Source of the DNA: an uncultured Oscillospiraceae bacterium
GTDB lineage: Bacteria; Bacillota; Clostridia; Oscillospirales; Ruminococcaceae
Reading direction: 5' to 3'
Assembly: GCA_934456315.1 (NCBI GenBank)
Contig: CAKSHG010000108.1
Coordinates: forward strand, 1-7,110
Length of the DNA stretch: 7,110 nucleotides
Under the pieces are notes generated by a model. It saw only the letters and a program-made list of their open reading frames with translations, was not told where the DNA came from and did not search any database. Below are positions 5,443-7,110 of this stretch, piece after piece (position 1 is the first letter of the stretch; each line of letters begins with the position of its first letter). A program made the position numbers and the translations under genes.

Positions 5443-6633
5443 TCAGCTTAGTAATATCTCCTGCTCCTGCGCGATGTTCCCGCGGAGGGTGTACACGCAT
5501 TTCAGGCGTATGCCGTCCTGCTCGGGGACGGCGGTCTTTTCGCAGGAATACACCTCCTGCCCGGAATAGAAGTTCTCCTCGAAATCCGCTTGCTGCCGGG
5601 AAAGCTCCGCTATGCAGTCGTCGGCGGAGCGCACCACCTCCCGGCTGACATACCCGGTGAACCTGCCGCGCTTTATTGTCAGCGGGGTTTCCCTGCCGAA
5701 AATGCGCACCTCCTCAGTCTGCTCGGTGTAGACCGCGTTTTCCATCGCCGCGCTGCCGAAAAACAGCGGGTACTCGTCGTCGCCGTAAACAAGCCAGCAG
5801 TACTCCGCGGTTTCGCCCTGCGGCAGCTGTACAGTTTCCCGGTAGGGCACGAAGAACTCCCGGCTCTCAGTGTACTCGCCGATCACCTCCGCGCTGGCGT
5901 GCTTCAGCAGCACGTTGCCAACCGGGTCGGTCACCGTGCCGCTCACGAGAAGCCCTCCTGCAGGCACGCCGCTCCCGGTTTCCGTTACCAGCACCCCGTC
6001 CCGGACGATGTGCGAAACCACCTTCGCCGCCCGCGACGCGACCAGGTTGCAGGGCTTATCCGCGTCAACTATCTCCGGCGCTGGAGTTCCCATCTCCACC
6101 GCCGCCTCCAGCCGGAACCCAACGCAGGTCACGTCCGTCCACGCCGCCCCCGGGACCTCCAGCATTATGCGCCGCTCCGCAGCAGTCGTGTTCTGCTCAA
6201 GGCGGCGGGTGGTACCGCCCTCGCTAAGCCCGCACTCCTCCAGGATAGTCATTATCTGCGCCCTCTGCGACGCAGTCACCGTTCCGGAGCTTACTATCTC
6301 GATATCCTGGATACGGCTCCCGTTGAGCGCGGTCAGCATGACGAACGCCAGAAAACCAACATACAACCCCACCCGGCGGCTGTACCTAAGCGCCGTGAAG
6401 TACAGCCCCCGGCGCCTTCCCGCGCGGATACGCATTCCGCAGCGCCTTGCCGTGCAGGCGGTTTCCCAGTAGTCCGCCGGGGACACCGCTCCGCTTATCG
6501 TACCGTCGCCGAATTTCACGCGCCGCAGCTCCACGCCCCGGCTGATAAGCTCCGTCGCGAAACGCTCCGGGAACGCTCCGTACCCGCTGAAATCAACGCT
6601 GCCGAACCGCAGCCCGCGCAGTTTCTCCCTCAT
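5443..6633 (-). CDS. yqfD: Sporulation protein YqfD
   Basis: This 396-residue membrane protein matches YqfD in length and layout. A soluble N-terminal part (1-86) holds basic residues just before one transmembrane helix at about 88-103. A large extracytoplasmic domain follows. Its best signature is the segment at about 194-233, with CNLVASRAAKVV and VPAGGLLVSGTV, which corresponds to the conserved family region with a 'G-x-LVSG' turn. YqfD is conserved in endospore formers and is a mother-cell sigma-E gene in Bacillus, where it is needed for efficient sporulation; its molecular role is not known. The ATG at 6633-6631 lies 9 bases after the yqfC stop, and a GAGGTG that overlaps that stop serves as a weak ribosome binding site, so the pair is probably co-translated. 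Confidence 0.92.
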   Translation of the reverse strand: MREKLRGLRFGSVDFSGYGAFPERFATELISRGVELRRVKFGDGTISGAVSPADYWETACTARRCGMRIRAGRRRGLYFTALRYSRRVGLYVGFLAFVMLTALNGSRIQDIEIVSSGTVTASQRAQIMTILEECGLSEGGTTRRLEQNTTAAERRIMLEVPGAAWTDVTCVGFRLEAAVEMGTPAPEIVDADKPCNLVASRAAKVVSHIVRDGVLVTETGSGVPAGGLLVSGTVTDPVGNVLLKHASAEVIGEYTESREFFVPYRETVQLPQGETAEYCWLVYGDDEYPLFFGSAAMENAVYTEQTEEVRIFGRETPLTIKRGRFTGYVSREVVRSADDCIAELSRQQADFEENFYSGQEVYSCEKTAVPEQDGIRLKCVYTLRGNIAQEQEILLS

Positions 6634-6642
6634 GACAACACC

Positions 6643-6924
6643 TCACAGCCGCAGGAAACTCACAGCCTCGATATCCCCGGTTATCTGCACTCCGAATGCT
6701 CCGGCGCTTTCCAGAACCAGCCCGCAGCCCTGCACCCTCATCAGGCGGTCCTCCCCGCCGCAGCGTATTTTCAGCACTATCTCGCCGCAGCTTTCCCGGC
6801 TGTCGGTGCAGCTTATCACGCCGGTGCAGTTCTCCGCAGTCAGCCCGCAGCCATCGCGGATTGTCACAGTCGAGTGCTGATACGGTGCCTCTCCCAGCGA
6901 TGTCAGCGCTTCCCTTATCCCCAT
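6643..6924 (-). CDS. yqfC: Sporulation protein YqfC (YabP/YqfC family)
   Basis: This 93-residue protein has the normal length for YqfC. It shows the family pattern of short beta strands: VTIRDGCGLTAENCTGVISCTD is replaced here by its two halves, residues 20-30 and 31-41, followed by a strand at about 48-54 and the ending GVQITGDIEAVSF (about 78-90), which matches the conserved 'I-x-G-x-I-x-x-I-x-F' end. The function is unknown; the family is tied to sporulation and is sigma-E controlled in Bacillus. The ATG at 6924-6922 has GGGAGGG 7 bases upstream. Six cysteines (26, 33, 39, 46, 55, 67) are unusual for such a small protein. It forms a two-gene unit with yqfD. Confidence 0.9.
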   Translation of the reverse strand: MGIREALTSLGEAPYQHSTVTIRDGCGLTAENCTGVISCTDSRESCGEIVLKIRCGGEDRLMRVQGCGLVLESAGAFGVQITGDIEAVSFLRL

Positions 6925-6957
6925 TGCCGTACCCTCCCTGCATGTCCTTTTCCGTAG

Positions 6958-6986
6958 ATTCTATGCAGTCACGGCGGATTTTATGT
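6958..6986 (-). promoter_or_regulatory. Candidate sigma-E promoter of yqfC-yqfD
   Basis: On the minus strand ACATAAA (6986-6980) is followed after 14 bases by CATAGAAT (6965-6958). The -10 box matches the Bacillus sigma-E consensus CATACAAT at seven of eight positions, and the spacing is that of sigma-E promoters. It lies about 33 bases before the yqfC start. Confidence 0.65.
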
Positions 6987-7110
6987 GCGGTCATATTTCA
7001 ACATTTGTGCAGTATGCCACATTTTCCGTTCAAAGCGTGATTCAGAGTAAAAAAGTTACAAAAAACGCTAAAGTTTAGCTAAAGTCTGACGATATTAAAT
7101 ATAATATAAC
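6987..7110. other. AT-rich intergenic region upstream of yqfC
   Basis: I see no gene here in either direction. It contains the A-rich stretch 7049-7065, a palindrome with direct repeat at 7067-7085 and a TATAAT on the plus strand at 7100-7105. The last could be the -10 of a gene starting beyond the right edge, but no clear -35 stands 17 bases before it. Confidence 0.5.
7067..7085. repeat. Short direct repeat with 11-bp period, overlapping a palindrome
   Basis: GCTAAAGT occurs at 7067-7074 and again at 7078-7085, so the copies are 11 bp apart, about one helical turn. The first copy also forms the 13-bp palindrome GCTAAA-G-TTTAGC (7067-7079). It may be a regulator binding site, or a weak hairpin preceding the T-rich stretch on the minus strand. 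Confidence 0.45.

Noticed and set aside
5590..6957. 455-codon plus-strand open frame across yqfD and yqfC
   Set aside because: It is rich in Arg, Pro, His and Ala without domain character, is antisense to two recognised sporulation genes, and has no promoter or ribosome binding site.
6593..6994. 133-codon minus-strand open frame overlapping yqfC in another frame
   Set aside because: It begins upstream of the candidate sigma-E -10 box, lacks a ribosome binding site, and is out of frame with the conserved YqfC protein.
7049..7079. Possible minus-strand terminator (GCTAAACTTTAGC followed by T-run)
   Set aside because: The palindrome can form only about 4 pairs with a usable loop, too weak for a confident call without knowing whether a gene ends to the right.

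Overview
The window looks like chromosomal DNA from a spore-forming, Gram-positive Firmicute, probably a Ruminococcus-like member of the class Clostridia. The reasons are the sporulation genes spoIIIAA-AB-AC and yqfC-yqfD, strong GGAGG-type ribosome binding sites, GC-rich coding sequence with AT-rich gaps, and a secreted Fn3/transglutaminase-like protein of the kind common in gut Ruminococcaceae. The organism assignment is inference.

Layout from right to left, because most genes are on the minus strand. Positions 6987-7110 are AT-rich and non-coding, with a short 11-bp-period direct repeat. Next come yqfC (6924-6643) and yqfD (6633-5443), preceded by a good candidate sigma-E promoter. yqfD converges with a plus-strand gene (4552-5397) for a microbial-type poly(ADP-ribose) glycohydrolase (TIGR02452-like), and the two share a long hairpin at 5393-5441. 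Divergent from that gene is a secreted protein (4335-2476) with three Fn3-like domains and a C-terminal transglutaminase-like domain. It is followed by a carboxymuconolactone decarboxylase-like/cupin fusion (2333-1599). Each of these last two minus-strand genes has its own perfect-consensus sigma-A promoter and its own intrinsic terminator. The left part holds the start of the spoIIIA operon: spoIIIAA (1466-600), spoIIIAB (603-115) and the first 33 codons of spoIIIAC (100 to the edge), also behind a candidate sigma-E promoter.

The sporulation genes should act together in the mother cell during engulfment. SpoIIIAA, AB and AC belong to the SpoIIIA-SpoIIQ channel that supports the forespore. 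YqfC and YqfD are conserved sporulation proteins of the same sigma-E regulon in Bacillus. The three genes in the middle have separate vegetative-type promoters and no obvious link to sporulation or to each other, so they read as an accessory block between two sporulation transcription units. I did not find a convincing new multi-gene system. The most unusual features are tyrosine-rich inserts in all three Fn3 domains, two dyads in the promoter of that gene, and the matched architecture of the two sporulation promoters.
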